A DNA stretch of 64,000 nt from Metaphire vulgaris (lineage: Eukaryota; Annelida; Clitellata; Crassiclitellata; Megascolecidae): positions 2,817,001-2,881,000 of the forward strand of contig CM030848.1 in assembly GCA_018105865.1 (NCBI GenBank), written 5' to 3'. Both the position numbers and the translations under genes were made by a program. This document shows positions 33,250 through 45,002 of this stretch, piece by piece (the stretch's first letter is position 1; each line of letters starts with the position of its first letter). Under the pieces are notes generated by a model that was not told the origin of the DNA, did no database searches, and worked only from the letters and a program-made list of their open reading frames with translations.

Positions 33250-33688
33250 CAGACTTGGAACCGGGTCACATTTTGAGACCCGGCGACCCAGTGACCCGAA
33301 ATAAAAGTGACCCAGTGACCCAGTCATTGGTTCTAATATTTGAATCTTTATTAATGACTTCAAGTAAACGTTGTCATCACATCATATAATTTTTCATTAC
33401 ATTTTATAACATTCCATAGAGTAATAACACCAATATCCCTCAGTGATAAAATCAATTACCTGTATCTGTGGACCTAACTAATATCAAGCGGACGGTCTCT
33501 TCAGCCTTTCCGGGATTGATGAACCTGCATGCTTGGCATCTGGAGAAGATTTTAATTAATACCGGGTCTATGGCCGGGTCATAAAATGACCCGGAGACCC
33601 GGTGACCCGGTGGACAAAGGTGACCCGAATGACCCATTGACCCAGTGACCCAGTGACCCAGTGACCCAGTGACCCGGTTCCAAGTCTG
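33250..33688. mobile_element. hAT-type MITE built of GACCCAGT units
   Basis: Ends CAGACTTGGAACCGGGTCAC and GTGACCCGGTTCCAAGTCTG are perfectly inverted; perfect 8-bp duplication GTATCCGT (33242-33249, 33689-33696). Both subterminal regions consist of GACCCRGT octamers in tandem (at least eight near the right end), with a central unrelated segment of about 230 bp. Confidence 0.95.
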
Positions 33689-34079
33689 GTATCCGTACCG
33701 AGTACTTCTGGCAGATCAATCTATTACCATTATTGCACAGAATATTTCTAATGCATTTTAAAAATTCAGAACTCCCAAAAATGCAATCCCTTAAGTAAAC
33801 GACATTTCTGCTTTTTATTTATTTCTTTGATTTATTTTTTGTTTTCCCTTTTGAGCATGCTAACAAATTCATCACGTCAGCAGAAAACTTGCAAACATGT
33901 GTCATCGCTTATTTGTGTTGAAATTTCAAGGCGTGAGTTGAGCTCCTAAAAAATAAGCGATCAGACTGTGACTGTGCAAAAAAGAGAATGCCGACATTAG
34001 AGTTAACAAGTTAACATTGGGACCACATTGACGTGATACTATCTTATAGTCATTATCCATAATGCCTCACAGGTCTCTC

Positions 34080-34191
34080 CAATGGCGTGCGGAGACTAGT
34101 GGATGCCCGGGGCCAAATCAATACGGATGCCCCAATCTGGTGGATGCCCCGGGGCCATCGGCTCACCCGGACCTCCTCCTGCACGCTACTG
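34080..34191. mobile_element. Small hAT-type MITE (family of 25202-25389)
   Basis: 112 bp, ends CAATGGCGTGCGGAG...TGCACGCTACTG, flanked by GGTCTCTC (34072-34079) and GGTCTCAC (34192-34199), 7/8. The interior has three GGATGCCC(C)GGGGCC-like repeats. Confidence 0.85.
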
Positions 34192-34221
34192 GGTCTCACT
34201 CCTCTTAGTAATGTAGCTTAT

Positions 34222-34257
34222 TTGCGATGTAGTGGGGCGGGAAGTTAGCAGAGTGGC
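34222..34257 (+). mobile_element. Truncated head of the tRNA-derived SINE
   Basis: GATGTAGTGGGGCGGGAAGT TAGCAGAGTGG matches 32728-32761 of the longer SINE and then breaks off. Confidence 0.7.
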
Positions 34258-34599
34258 TTATTATTTGCAGCCAATATTCACGCACGCTATTCAACTCCAT
34301 TTGCTGGCGTAGCATTGCTCTATATCAGAGGTACTCACTACTCAAACCGCGATCCGAGGCACGCGGTCCACAGTCCAGACTGTGGGAATGGTTCCTTTGG
34401 ACCGCCACAGCTCTTTGAATACGTGTATGAAAAATGTTGAGCCTGAATTTCTGTGGCTTTCAAAACAGGAAAAGACAGCCTACTAAACCCCATAACATCA
34501 GTTTATTATAAATATCAGCTTACTTACTTTCTGTTGTAATTACAATCATAAATTGATTTATTTCAGTCTGCATACTGTTCTTTATTAATTGTGAGCTAA

Positions 34600-34900
34600 C
34601 ATTTGATTGAATCGGCTGAACTCGTACGTATGGGAAAGAGTCATAAGTCATGAACATGACTATTTCTTTATTTTACCTGACCGACACAATGCACAGCTGG
34701 TGTCTATCAGACCTATCTGCCACAAGACACCGAGTGCAATTAAAATTAGCAATATTAAGAGACATTTCGAGCCGGTACATGCTCAATCTTACATTGAAAA
34801 ATACCCAGCAATGCCATAGTCAACCCTCCAATCAGATAAAAATCTACGTACGACTTTTAAGTTCTCGCTGGAAGCCAGTTCTTCGACAATCACAAAAGCT
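34600..34900 (+). pseudogene. Possible hAT transposase N-terminal (zinc finger) remnant
   Basis: The plus-strand frame reads HEHDYFFILPDRHNAQLVSI followed by ICHKTPSAIKISNIKRHFEP VHAQSYIEKYP. The pattern IC.KT.SA.K.SN(I/L)+RHFE..HA..Y is that of the BED-like zinc finger at the start of hAT-type domesticated and transposon proteins. One cysteine is missing and a stop follows, so it is a fossil. The opposite-strand ORF (34789-35091) is a shadow. Confidence 0.45.
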
Positions 34901-35100
34901 GCTGTTTCATAAGCAAACTTAATAGAAGCGTCGCAGAGAATCGCAGGGGCTCCTGGCAGCGTTGGAGTAGCCTCAATGAGGACCGCAAATACCCTTATTC
35001 GGGTTGGAATCAGTAATTGGATTTGCGCAAAGGTGATGAGAAATTTTCGGGGAAGGGTGATTGTCAACAGAATCGATATGCGTAGTTGCATTGCAGGCTT

Positions 35101-35745
35101 TGTTCATTCAGCAATTAATCATAATTAAAGTCTTTAAAATACGCATCAGAGTTCACCGTTGAATTACAACATTAGTTAAAATTTCTGCGACTGGGTCTTT
35201 GCCCCACACCTCACTACAAGAACTAATGAGTAATGACCTTGAAAAACAGTTTTCAAGTGGGGGATTGCGGGGATTGCTAATATGCTGTCACAAAATCTAA
35301 CATTTATTATTTGCATTTTTTGGATTTTGTCATTTGTATGTTGCCTTGGTTCACTTATTGCTGTCTTATAAGTGGACCCGTAGTCACTCGCAGTTGTCTA
35401 CTACACCGTAGTAGGTGTAAGAATAGCAGGACTTCCGTTGTAACTAATGGACCCTCACGAAAGATGGAAGACGGATGTGGACCGGTTTCAGTAAAGTTTG
35501 AGTACCTCTGCTTGTATATAATTCAATTATAACGCTACCTTTTCCATTGATTATGTCATCAACTGAGACCGATTAATTACGTGCGCCACCAATATATAGG
35601 CCTATATAAATAAATATATAAAAATAAATATATATATATATATATAATTATATATATGTGTGTGTATGTGTCCTATAATACAATATATATATATATATAT
35701 TTGTATGTATATCTATTTATGATCTACGTTAACTTCGTTAAGACC
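35101..35745. other. Intron of NTPDase gene A with (TA)n runs
   Basis: No exon recognised. TA-rich microsatellites at 35628-35656 and 35680-35705. Confidence 0.6.
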
Positions 35746-35756
35746 TCACGACTTAC

Positions 35757-36168
35757 CTGCCGTCGCCATAAAGAACATGGTAGATTTCGAATGCAATTTT
35801 TCAGGGACGTACTTTTTGGCAGCGTTGATTAGTTTCACAGCATGATCTTTAATTTCGGAATTCGACTGACACTCAGATACACCCGGTTTCGTACGCCAAC
35901 AGAGGACGTGTTTGAATTCTGGCAATACCAGACGACTTTCCACTTTCTTCCAACTGTAGACGTGAATTCTGCTGCCAGAACTCCCGGCATCGACAACGAT
36001 AGAGTAGCTAAGAAATTTCAATTGGTCGTCCGGGATAATCGGAGGAGGATCATTTCTACAGTCCGCGGAAACTTGAAAATTTCCATATGACCACAGCGTT
36101 GTAATTACTGTCACTGGAACATGCCACGTAAGTTTCATCGTCGTCGTCAGTCTATTGCAACAGCACAA
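35757..36168 (-). CDS. NTPDase gene A, first coding exon (signal, ACR1, ACR2)
   Basis: Minus-strand exon from ATG 36168 (or in-frame ATG 36138) to donor GCAG|GTAAGT; phase 1 out. Starting at the second Met, a hydrophobic stretch WHVPVTVITTLW could be a signal peptide or membrane anchor. ACR1 follows as SYSIVVDAGSSGSRIHVYSW, the phosphate-binding loop of GDA1/CD39 nucleotidases that hydrolyse extracellular or luminal NTPs and NDPs. ACR2 is STMFFMATAG at the exon end. The GSSGSR form is closer to intracellular or secreted NTPDases than to the GSSHT of classic CD39. The encoded exons total about 440 residues, so roughly 50 C-terminal residues are missing. Confidence 0.92.
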
Positions 36169-36189
36169 AATAACAACGCGGTTTGTATT

Positions 36190-36845
36190 GAGCTTTATAT
36201 CAACCAGCTGTTCTTGTAAGCTCAGTGGATGCTCGGCATAGAAGCACCGTGTGTCGTTCGTTTCAGTCTATACTGTATCTGCAGAGGAGGTTTGAGTACC
36301 ACTCGCAACACTGTTTTATTGCATATGCCCTTAACTAATTTGTTGTCATCGACCACAAGGTCTACTCTACAGTAGCGAATACTATGACACAGACTATGAA
36401 AACTGGGACGTGTGAATGGTTTGGTAAGCAAATAACTGGTATGTGTCAACACTCAACCAAGATTCACAATGTTCGTGCATATTTACTAGAACTCAGAATC
36501 AGTAGCTATCATGACTGGAAATTACTACAACCGCAGTTCAAAATTGTCACTAATTAAGCCCCACTGCCTTAGTCTATAAGAGGAGTCAGTGCATCATGAC
36601 ATAATGCATTTTAAGATTAAGTCCTACTTTAAAATGGCAGCTTTAGGCTCAATAAATGTAGAAATTTCAAAAAAGCAGGAAGCTTTGCACGTGGGTTTCA
36701 TCGGATGAAAAAGTCAAAAGATTGCGCCCCAATATTGCAGCACTGAAATCAATAGACCATAACTTGGCCAGCAATCGCTAAAAGATTAAAAATTAAAAAG
36801 TTAATACAACGGACAGCAGATCTGCAGGAACTAAGTGGATTATAG
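36190..36845. other. 5' flank of NTPDase gene A
   Basis: Sequence upstream of the first coding exon. No TATA box or CpG island stands out. It should hold the promoter and any non-coding first exon. Confidence 0.35.
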
Positions 36846-37660
36846 CCAGTGATGAGCAACTAGTTAACTAACTAATTAGTTACTAACTAAAAGTTTAACT
36901 TTTTTAGTTATCTTCATAGTTTAATTAAGTATAAATAGCTTACATGTAGTTAAAATGCTAGTTTAACTTAAAATTTTTAGTTAATAACTAAATAGTTTAA
37001 CTAAAACTTTTTAGTTGGTGTCCCGAATTCTCAATAACAGTCTCTTTTCAATCTATTCTTTTCTGGGTCATTTATTCCAAATAAACTTGTGTTCCTGCAG
37101 TCTAGACGAAGACTTAAATACTAAATAGACAATGGTTAGGCCTAATTATTTTAGTGGTTCATTGACTGACATGTTCATGTTGCAAGCATCGTCTATATTT
37201 TCATGAACACATACCTGATACACGGGAAATAGTTGTAAAATTAGTTGCAAAAAAGTATAAATTTATTTTTAGTTTAGTTAAATATTTTAGAAAGTTAGTC
37301 TGCAATTAAAATTTTAACTACTTATTTCTAGTTTAAATTTAGTTGCAGTTAAACTAATGTTACTCCCATTACTCCCATAACTTACACTTTAAGTACTGTA
37401 TAGTATACTCCAATTAAATATTTTACCTCACATAATAACTGCCATCACTAACTTATCCCCTATTAATTTATTTAATTATTTTATTGGAGACTTGCAACGC
37501 CTTCATTATTTGTTCGTTTATTATTATTTCATCATTATTGTATTATTATAATCAGAATTATTACTAGAAACATAGTTGCCTACCTGACGGGGTTTTATAT
37601 CCATTTGGGCAACTCTTTTCTCGTCTTACTAATTACCAATTTACCAAACTAACGGACTTT

Positions 37661-38942
37661 CAGTGTGGTTTCAGTTATTGATTATTTTTCAGTTACAGTT
37701 AAAGTTATTTAAATTATTTTCCAGTTATAGCTACAGTTAAAGTTATTGTCATTTTTCAGTTACAGCTTCAGTTTCAGTTACAGTTAATTATTTTTCAGTT
37801 AATCGCCATTGAATACGTTAACGAAATTTTGATGCTTTTTCTTAAAGAGCAATAACTATTCTCTCTAATTTATTTAAAAATCTACTTATGCCTATATGTC
37901 CATATTTTCACATGCATGCAGAGATGGCCATGGGTCCATATATGGTTTTTAGAACCCAACCCAACCCACCCATCAAATCTTCAACCCAACCCAACCCACA
38001 ATAACTGCCTAATTTGCTGACCCGACCCAAACCAATCCATAGACGTAAGAAGCGTGATTGACATACACGAGTAATGCCATCGGTGAGTCCTAGAATATCG
38101 CGATTTAAGGATCTGTCCTTGCCCGTTTTATCACAGGAAACCAGAACATACATTAATAGCATTGTCAATAAATTATCTCGGCGGTTTCGAGTCTTGGCCG
38201 AACACATGGTACGTTTATCTGATCTTAGTTGTTAAGTAAGATATGTGTCAGGATGTCAGCAATGGCACAAGCACCCCTCGATCCCCGGTGCTGGGAGGCG
38301 GAGGTTCTTATGCAATTTAGGGTGTGTGCGGTGAATGGACTTTCTCCCCTCTAGACATAATCCCTCTAACATTACCCCCTCTGGTACACCCAATGAAAAG
38401 ACACCCCGGAAATAATTCCCCATTTGTTTTACTTAATAGGCTTTGACGAACCCTACCGGCGCTGTGATGAAAGAGAATTAGTGTCGCTATCACTATTGAA
38501 ATGTTCTCTATTGAAATCTTCGCTAAATCAAAATTGAAATCGTTTCTACTCACGTGTCTTTGAAGCTTTCGCCTATTCGTTCTAGTCAATACTCCTCGTG
38601 AATCTCCTATAAATCCGACGCTACGAAATTGGCTTTGGACACCTACCCAACCTATGGTCATCTCTGCATGCAGTTCCATCAAAACATGACAAATGATTTC
38701 GGAAGATCGAGAGTTTCAATGTGTTTAATGGAAGATCTTTTTATGTGGTGGTTGACTTTTTAAGTTTGTAATTTTTCAGTTATTTTAACTATTTCAGTTA
38801 TTTATTTTTTAGCTATAGTCACAGTTACAGTTATTGGTATTTTTCAGTTACAGTTACAGTTACACTTAACTGATTTATTATTTTTTTATTTTTTAGTTAA
38901 CTGATATTTCAGCTACAGTTACAGTTAACTTAAACCATACTG
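37661..38942. mobile_element. Nested hAT-type element, 1282 bp, 8-bp duplication
   Basis: Ends CAGTGTGGTTTCAGTTA and AACTTAAACCATACTG are inverted; perfect duplication CGGACTTT (37653-37660, 38943-38950). Subterminal regions are long runs of TTTTTCAGTTACAGTTA. The middle (37915-38700) is unrelated, with a CAACCC-rich patch and a 121-codon ORF of no known family. A truncated relative is at 20751. Confidence 0.92.
37955..38040. repeat. CCAACCCAAC-rich simple sequence
   Basis: About ten irregular AACCC/GACCC units on the plus strand. The spacing is irregular, unlike a telomeric array. Confidence 0.7.
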
Positions 38943-39222
38943 CGGACTTTCAACGTGAAAATATACTTTGATACAACTAGTAAAAATTGTGTTCAATTTT
39001 AAAAAAGTCATTCATACACTATGTATGATGTCAACTCATATTATATGTTTTATTAGTAAAGTATTAGTTACAAGTTATTAACTCTTTGTAATGATTATTC
39101 TTATTCTCTCTATATCATATGCCTTATATATTATGTTAGTAATTGTATCTTCTTGTTAAATGTCAAATATATGATGAGGAAAAAACTAAAGTCTAATGTT
39201 TTTTAGTTAGTTGCCCATCGCT

Positions 39223-39942
39223 GTGGAATAAGCGATAACAGGTTATAGTTTAAAACTTAAGTGCATGCAAAGTGCTAAAATAAACAATAAAAGATCACAG
39301 AGAATAAAAGTACGTTCTGGATCTGATGTCAGACGTTCCGGATCTCATGCTAGACGTTCCGGATCGGAGATCCGGCAAGATCCGGCTCAGTTTAACCTCT
39401 GTTTAACTGGCGATCCCTGAGACCGATATCACACTAATCGATCCTAGACAGGATGAATGCTCGAACAAGCTGTGTTGATGCATCCACTGGTATACAGTAT
39501 AGCGTCGAATCGTCTTAATAGCGAATCGGGTTTCAAAGGACAGCGTCTCGTCTATGAGAACTCCCAAGAGACACATCATCGACAAAGGGGCGCATGCATT
39601 TCAAGCTATTTGCCAGGAATTTGCGCTCGGGGGTGTAGGCCTACCATAATTGCATGGGAGTGTCAATGTCCAGTGTTTCGCCTAGACTCCTTGGACTCAG
39701 GGGGAATAGAATTTGGCGGGGGATGTGGAGGGGTTCGATGTCTGACCCCCGGAAAAAAGGAAGATACAGGTCAAAAATATAATTTCCGTTGTCATCTCTT
39801 CCGCTTTCATACGGTCCATTATAATTTTTGTGTAAAATCAGTTATAGTGGCTCAAGATTCAATTTCCAGATGTGAATTTCATCTTTAGAATTTTAAATGA
39901 ATAGTTTTAACATCAGTCTGTTTTGGTTATAGCCAACGCCAT
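39223..39942. other. Intergenic, no feature recognised
   Basis: Three imperfect copies of GTTCCGGATCTSATG at 39315-39370, otherwise nothing. The 143-codon ORF 39457-39888 lacks recognisable motifs. Confidence 0.4.
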
Positions 39943-39950
39943 CCCTGGGG

Positions 39951-40145
39951 CAGTGGCGGCTCTAGGATTTGGCAAGTGGGGGGGCCGTTGGGGGGGGGGG
40001 CAACTTCTAATCATGGGGGCCAACCATTTGTTGTTTAATGTATGTAGCATTAAGTATAGGGTCCCAACTGGGGGGGCCACTGGGGGGGCCAGGCAGTCAA
40101 TAGGGAGGGCACGGGCCCCCCTGCCCCCCAGTGGAGCCGCCACTG
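39951..40145. mobile_element. hAT-type MITE (GGCGGCTC family), 195 bp
   Basis: Ends CAGTGGCGGCTC...GAGCCGCCACTG are perfect inverted repeats; perfect 8-bp duplication CCCTGGGG (39943-39950, 40146-40153). Sister copy of 7335-7521, with long G runs. Confidence 0.95.
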
Positions 40146-40261
40146 CCCTGGGGAGAGGTGTAGGCCAGGGGGTGTCTGTCACAAACCGGGAGTGTAACTC
40201 GGGGGTGTACGAAAATCTCTGATGCATTTCTTCGTTTCTAATTTTCTTTTTCCGCACGTTG

Positions 40262-40328
40262 TACTTATAAGTAAGTAAGTAAGTAAGTAAAACGAAATTT
40301 CTATAGCGCTGTCCGAACGCTTGACCCC
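40262..40328 (-). mobile_element. LINE 3' terminus with (AAGT)n tail
   Basis: (AAGT)5 followed by TTTCTATAGCGCTGTCCGAA. On the minus strand this is GCGCTATAGAAAT plus (ACTT)n, the same end as the 17.6-19.0 kb LINE. Only the last ~60 bp survive. Confidence 0.75.
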
Positions 40329-40643
40329 TATGGCGTAGCCAGGATTTGCCGAGGGGGGATTTACTAGCGGCTAATACCAACTTCAACTTCAAGCAAAAAA
40401 GTCGTCACCTATTGTTTTGATTGATTGAGTTAGTTAGTTAGGCAATACAGATATATAGATAGAGCGAGCGGTCAGCACCTATACAACTATATTGATATAT
40501 TTCTTTGATACTTTTTTGCTACCTTAAATCCGATTTTGTAGCCCCTCCACTCACAGAATAAAAATTCGCAATAAAAATGTTTCTTTGACGGGCAACCAAG
40601 GAGGGGTTTAACCCCCAAAATCTTGGTCTTGGCTACACCACTG
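40329..40643. mobile_element. Probable MITE (GGCGTAGCCA family)
   Basis: Left CTATGGCGTAGCCAGGATTT, right CTTGGTCTTGGCTACACCAC TG; inverted ends of the CAGTGGCGTAGCC type. One inverted GATGACC-T-GCTTGTCA motif at 40390. The flanks match poorly (CTTGACCC/CTTAGCGC). Confidence 0.6.
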
Positions 40644-40984
40644 CTTAGCGCAGTGCACCAGCTTATTCACGAAGCTTATGGCTTTGGTAGCCAAAATACT
40701 GACAGATAATTATAATCAAAGTGCAGGATGATGATGATGATCATGGTGGTCATGATGATCATGATTATGATTATGATTTAGTGGTCAAGTTAGAACAAGT
40801 TAATGTACCCGTAGCACCCAAAGTCTAGCAATATGGTAGGGTAAGTCTACACATGCAAAAAATAAATTAATTCCCAGGTTAAAAGATGTTAAGATGTCAG
40901 AGGGGCTTTCAATTAGCTGCATGATTTTATTGCCTATTAGATAGGTCAAGCAATATAGATGGATTGACCGAATCTGAATCCATA

Positions 40985-41290
40985 GGCATCAATCAATCAA
41001 TCAATCAATAAGCTTCTATGGCGCCACTATCATAATGCCCAGGACATCAGCGACGGAGCACCAAATCCAAATAGAATTAGAGCCAGGTCAATACGGAAGA
41101 TCAGTCAGACCAGCGGCGGTAGCAATCTAAGGGAGGTAAGTCAAGTCAAGCAGGTATGTTTTAAGACCGGATCTGAAAGATGACAAAGTATTAGTTATAC
41201 GAAGTGATTTTGGTAATTAATTCCAGAGCCTAGGGCCAAATACTAAGAAACAACTATAGTGCCAGTGAATACAGTATATTATCCGCTCAA
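40985..41290 (-). mobile_element. LINE 3' fragment with (AATC)n tail
   Basis: (AATC)5 then AAGCTTCTATGGCGCCACTA, continuing with a UTR-like body and GTATGTTTTAAGACCGGATC TGAA...AATTCCAGAGCC. On the minus strand this gives GGCTCTGGAATT...FRSGLKTYL, the usual end of these LINE ORFs. Minus orientation. Confidence 0.7.
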
Positions 41291-41690
41291 TAATTTTTGA
41301 AAGTTGAATATGAGTGATACCATTGATCTTCACGTTTTGATAATGTTTCTAATTTGGATAATATAGTGGTGAGTGAACTATAATGTCGATAAAATATGTG
41401 GTCAATGACGTCCAAGATGTCGACTTTGAGAGTTCCATCAAGGCCATCTATTGCCCAATACAGCGATAACGCTCGTATTCGTAGATCAAGGCACCTATGG
41501 ACCACTCTATGCAAAGAAATCAACAGATTGAAACTATCAGTAGGTGAAGAAATAAGCTAATTAATTTTTAGTGAAACATTTCAGAAGGAAGATAACATTA
41601 TTTTGCTTGTCAAGGCAATGCCAAGCTGAATTTCACTTTACTATTCACTGAATGAAATAATATATTAGAAGCATTTGTTAATATAACAGC
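41291..41690. other. Intergenic, one isolated motif copy
   Basis: No gene. A GATAACATTA-T-GCTTGTCAAGG motif variant lies at 41591-41615, just outside the MITE at 41700. Confidence 0.4.
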
Positions 41691-41699
41691 ATTGATATT

Positions 41700-42070
41700 C
41701 AGTGTTTATTCTAGGCCTTCTCTGTGGGAAATTTGCCCCCAAAGTTTTAAAATTCCCCCCAACATTTTTTATATGTTGGCTGGGGATGGAAATTTCCCTC
41801 TAAAAGTGTGACGAGGGAGGCTTTTTGTTTTTTAGAGAGGGGAAAATATAAGGATGACAATTATTTTGCTTGTCAGGGCATTTGAGAAGGGGTAAAAATA
41901 TTAGAAAGGATGGAAGGAATCAGAAGGATGACCTTTCTTCGCTTGTCACCACATTTCAGAAGGAAGATAACATTATTTTGCTTGTCAAGGTTTTTGGGGA
42001 CTCAGACCTTGTCCCCCTCCCCCCAACATTTCTAAATCCCCCAAAGTCATGGTGACTAGAATAAACACTG
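41700..42070. mobile_element. MITE (CAGTGTTTATTCTAG ends), 371 bp
   Basis: Inverted ends CAGTGTTTATTCTAGGCC / GACTAGAATAAACACTG. Flanks share ATTGATATT (41691-41699, 42071-42079), an 8-9 bp duplication. The interior holds three copies of the GATGACC-T-GCTTGTCA motif (41853, 41927, 41966) spaced by CATTTGAGAAGGGG-like segments. Confidence 0.9.
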
Positions 42071-42451
42071 ATTGATATTATTGTAGCAAAGGATTGATAG
42101 GATTATAATGACCAGGAAGTGTGTTAGACGGTAGCAACAATCTATCAAAAACTTCACACCTTTGAATTGTGCTAGTCGCTTGGTGATGGCAGCGCACACC
42201 CATTAGTGACATACGTAATTTAAATGCTCTAATACAGAGATCTACATGGACAGAGACGCGTGGAAAGGCTATTTCGCAGACAGACCACAAGTCTAACTGC
42301 ATCGGGGTACATGGTACAAAGTACAAGGTACAAATACAGATCCTAGACCAGAGGCTAGGATCCAGTGGGGCTAACTCAAATTGTTTGTGTAGCGGTCAGG
42401 AAATTTGTTCTGAGACACGACTGCAGTACGGTTCAACCAAAAGGTTTGAGT

Positions 42452-42456
<5 letters not shown>

Positions 42457-42513
<57 letters not shown>
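42457..42513. repeat. (TA)n microsatellite
   Basis: About 28 TA units. ORFs reading YIYI are artefacts. Confidence 0.95.
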
Positions 42514-42519
42514 TGTACT

Positions 42520-43185
42520 GTTATATTGGTTATCCGCTTCGACTCTGCGATTCGAAGTAATATTAATATTTTAATAAGAATTATTTAACTGCGATGTATG
42601 ACATTCGTTAGTAATAATTCGATAAACATGACATTTTTGGACCTCGCCGCGGTCCGTTCAGGAAGCCTCCGGTTCCGCGGTCCGGACTGCGAACCGCGGT
42701 CCAACTTTTGTGTAGCCCGGGGCTAGGCGATTTGAAAAATCACTTCTGAGTTTGACCACCAAAGTTCATTTAACAGTGCAAAATAGAAGATGGCGGCTCT
42801 ACAGTAAATATTTTGCAGCGTAATACATGTTAATCTGTCAAGAACGGCATTCTAAAGAATGCACGCAGTCATTTGCGATATCAGCTAAGAGTGAACTTAT
42901 TTGTATTTGCTCAGTTAAAAAATGGAAAACAAGAATACAATGAACATATCAGCACATTATAATATGAACTAGCTAGATATTTAGGCCTGTCATGCTGCGA
43001 CTGAGTAGTAAATATCAAAGTTTGACTGATATCTCACAATATGGCCACCTTACATGCAAATGAGATGAAAATAAGCAGAAAGGTGGGAAATATGTGCTGT
43101 ACACGTATTAAAATTTTGATAGAAATCTATTTAGGAATTTTTAAGAAACCATAGTTTTTCTGCTGTTTTTTTCAGAGACACCCTG
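42520..43185. other. Intergenic, palindromic CGCGGTCCG patch
   Basis: 42640-42725 contains CCGCGGTCCG..GGAAGCCTCC..CCGCGGTCCGGACTGCGAACCGCGGTCC, a likely miniature-element end related to the ACGCGGTCCACAGTCC segment at 34350-34400. No gene. Confidence 0.4.
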
Positions 43186-43189
43186 TTCG

Positions 43190-43792
43190 TCGTTATATAA
43201 CAATACCGGCCGCTATTCATCTTGTCCGTGCTCTGGTACTCTCAAGACTGGACTATAGCAACAGTCTCCTTCTCGGACTACCTGGGAACCAGCTCAGTAG
43301 ACTTCAGGCAGTCATCAATGCCTCGGCTCGGATTATTTTCGGCTTGAGGTGGCACGACCATGTGACACCTGTGCTAAGGGACAAGCTCCATTGGCTTCGA
43401 ATCCCGGAGCGTATAGTTTACAAGCGGTGTTGGTTAACTTTTCGTGCTCTTCGGGACCCAGCCTGTCCCGATTACTTGGCATGCCTAGTACGACGACAAA
43501 CGACGACTGGGTGCCGTCTCCAGCTGAGATCCAGCAGCCGCCACCGGCTGTACGTTCCTCCTCCGGCCAGGACTCCGAAGTTTGGCGAGCGTTCTATGAC
43601 CCGCGGTAACCCACGTCTGTGGAACGCGCTCCCTGATGCGCTGGTCGGGATTACTTCACCTGAAACGTTTGCTAAAGAGCTGAAAACGCATTTGTTCACC
43701 ATATCGTATAGTTGACTGTTTTACTGTACAGCGCTTTTGGTTTTGGCCGATGGCCATGTTACGGCGCTTCACAAATCGTCGAATAATAATAA
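43190..43792 (+). mobile_element. LINE 3' fragment (family of 53.2-57.0 kb)
   Basis: Encodes the reverse transcriptase C-terminus: LVRALVLSRLDYSNSLLLGL, LHWLRIPERIVYKRCWLTFR, GNPRLWNALPDALV and FAKELKTHLFTISYS. It ends with a short (AAT)3-4 tail at 43783-43792. Closely matches the product of the 53394-55547 ORF. Confidence 0.93.
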
Positions 43793-44258
43793 TATGGCTT
43801 GCAGAGATGTATGTAAGCAATGAAAATGTAGACATGTAAACAATGAAACGCGACGTGATTGGATGATAGAAACGCTTGATTGCGTAGGCTAGTTTTCATA
43901 ACTGCTTGGTTGGACGTTGCTAGGACTCTAGGCTGAGCTTAACGTTTGCGTTATTCATATCTTCAGACTGCGAGCATTTATTATAACGCCCGTCAAGCGT
44001 GCAGGTCTACGACTGAATAGCGAAGATGGACAGAACCCGACAGCCATAAAACCAGCTTAACGTATGAGTAAAACAGTTAGACCTTTTTGTCATATTCTGA
44101 CGGAAATACGCTAGTCTAACATAAATAAAATTTAAAAGAAAGAAAACGCAAGTAAGATGAATTTTATAAATAATATTAATTATTATTCGTGTCGTCTAAT
44201 CAATACAGTCAAGCGAATTGCCTTATGCATACAAATCTTCTCTCTCTACATATATAGG

Positions 44259-44262
<4 letters not shown>

Positions 44263-44307
<45 letters not shown>
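44263..44307. repeat. (TA)n microsatellite
   Basis: About 22 TA units directly abutting the MITE at 44308. Confidence 0.95.
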
Positions 44308-44310
<3 letters not shown>

Positions 44311-44582
44311 TGTAGCAAGGGAGCAGTGGGGGCGAACCGCCCCGGGCAAGCACTTGCTCTAGAGGCAGCATTTTCGAGATTTTTTAAATTTAATTTTTCA
44401 CTTTTATGATGCGATAAGGTTTTTTCTTTTTTGCTTGCCAGGAATTTTTGGGGAGTCAATAACGTTTTTTTTGCTTGTCAAGAATTTAGAACTTTTTTCT
44501 TGTCACTTATTTTGGTTGCCATATTTTTTGGAAGCGGCACTTTTTTTCGCCCCGGGCGGCACTTTGCCTCGCTACGCCACTG
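44308..44582. mobile_element. MITE (CAGTGGCGTAGC family) inserted in (TA)n
   Basis: Left TTGGTGTAGCAAGGGAGC...CCGCCCCGGGC; right GCCCCGGGCGGC...GCCTCGCTACGCCACTG. Flanks are TATATATA on both sides, so the duplication is uninformative. It contains two or three GATGACC-T-GCTTGTCA variants (44413, 44461, about 44496). Confidence 0.75.
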
Positions 44583-45002
44583 TATATATAATATCTGTCT
44601 TCGATTTGATATTCAGCCAAAGTACGACAAGATTAGGCCTACGCGTCTTGCCAATACGTGAAAGAGATTTTCACGAGGTAGCAGTGAGAGATTGTCACCA
44701 AAAATCACAGTTGCTGCATTTATATTTACATTAGCGGCATATAATTATGCATAATTATCTAATATGCATAATATACTGCATATTAGATAAACATAGGCCT
44801 ATATATGTTTCGAAGTCAGTGGACGCATTTTTGACCAGGTTACAGACTAAATCACTGTTCGCATCCAATGACTCTACCATGGTTATTCGTCTTATAATCC
44901 AGCTAAGCACTATGACGTGTTTATCAACCCAATTAGATTTTTTAAAGCGTTACGCTATCGGCGCTTGATCTGCTGTAGTCCATTCTGTCATGTTTTCACT
45001 TC

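Larger units (their letters stand above)
36849..39222. mobile_element. hAT element (family of 5655-6182) split by a nested hAT
   Basis: The left end CAGTGATGAGCAACTAGTTA runs in homology with the reverse of 5655-6182 to about 37355. The matching right end (TTTTTTAGTTAGTTGCCCAT CGCTG) appears only at 39198-39222. The 1.84 kb between is foreign and includes the complete element 37661-38942. The flanks (GGATTATAGC / GGAATAAGC) are only loosely similar. Confidence 0.8.

Noticed and set aside
34789..35091. Minus-strand ORF as an NTPDase exon
   Set aside because: It lies between the ACR2 and ACR3 exons, which already join exactly at the ATAG-MR box in matching phase; the peptide has no GDA1/CD39 features and a plus-strand zinc-finger remnant explains the locus better.
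38317..38682. 121-codon ORF inside the nested hAT element as a transposase
   Set aside because: No hAT zinc finger or dimerisation motif is visible; composition looks non-coding.
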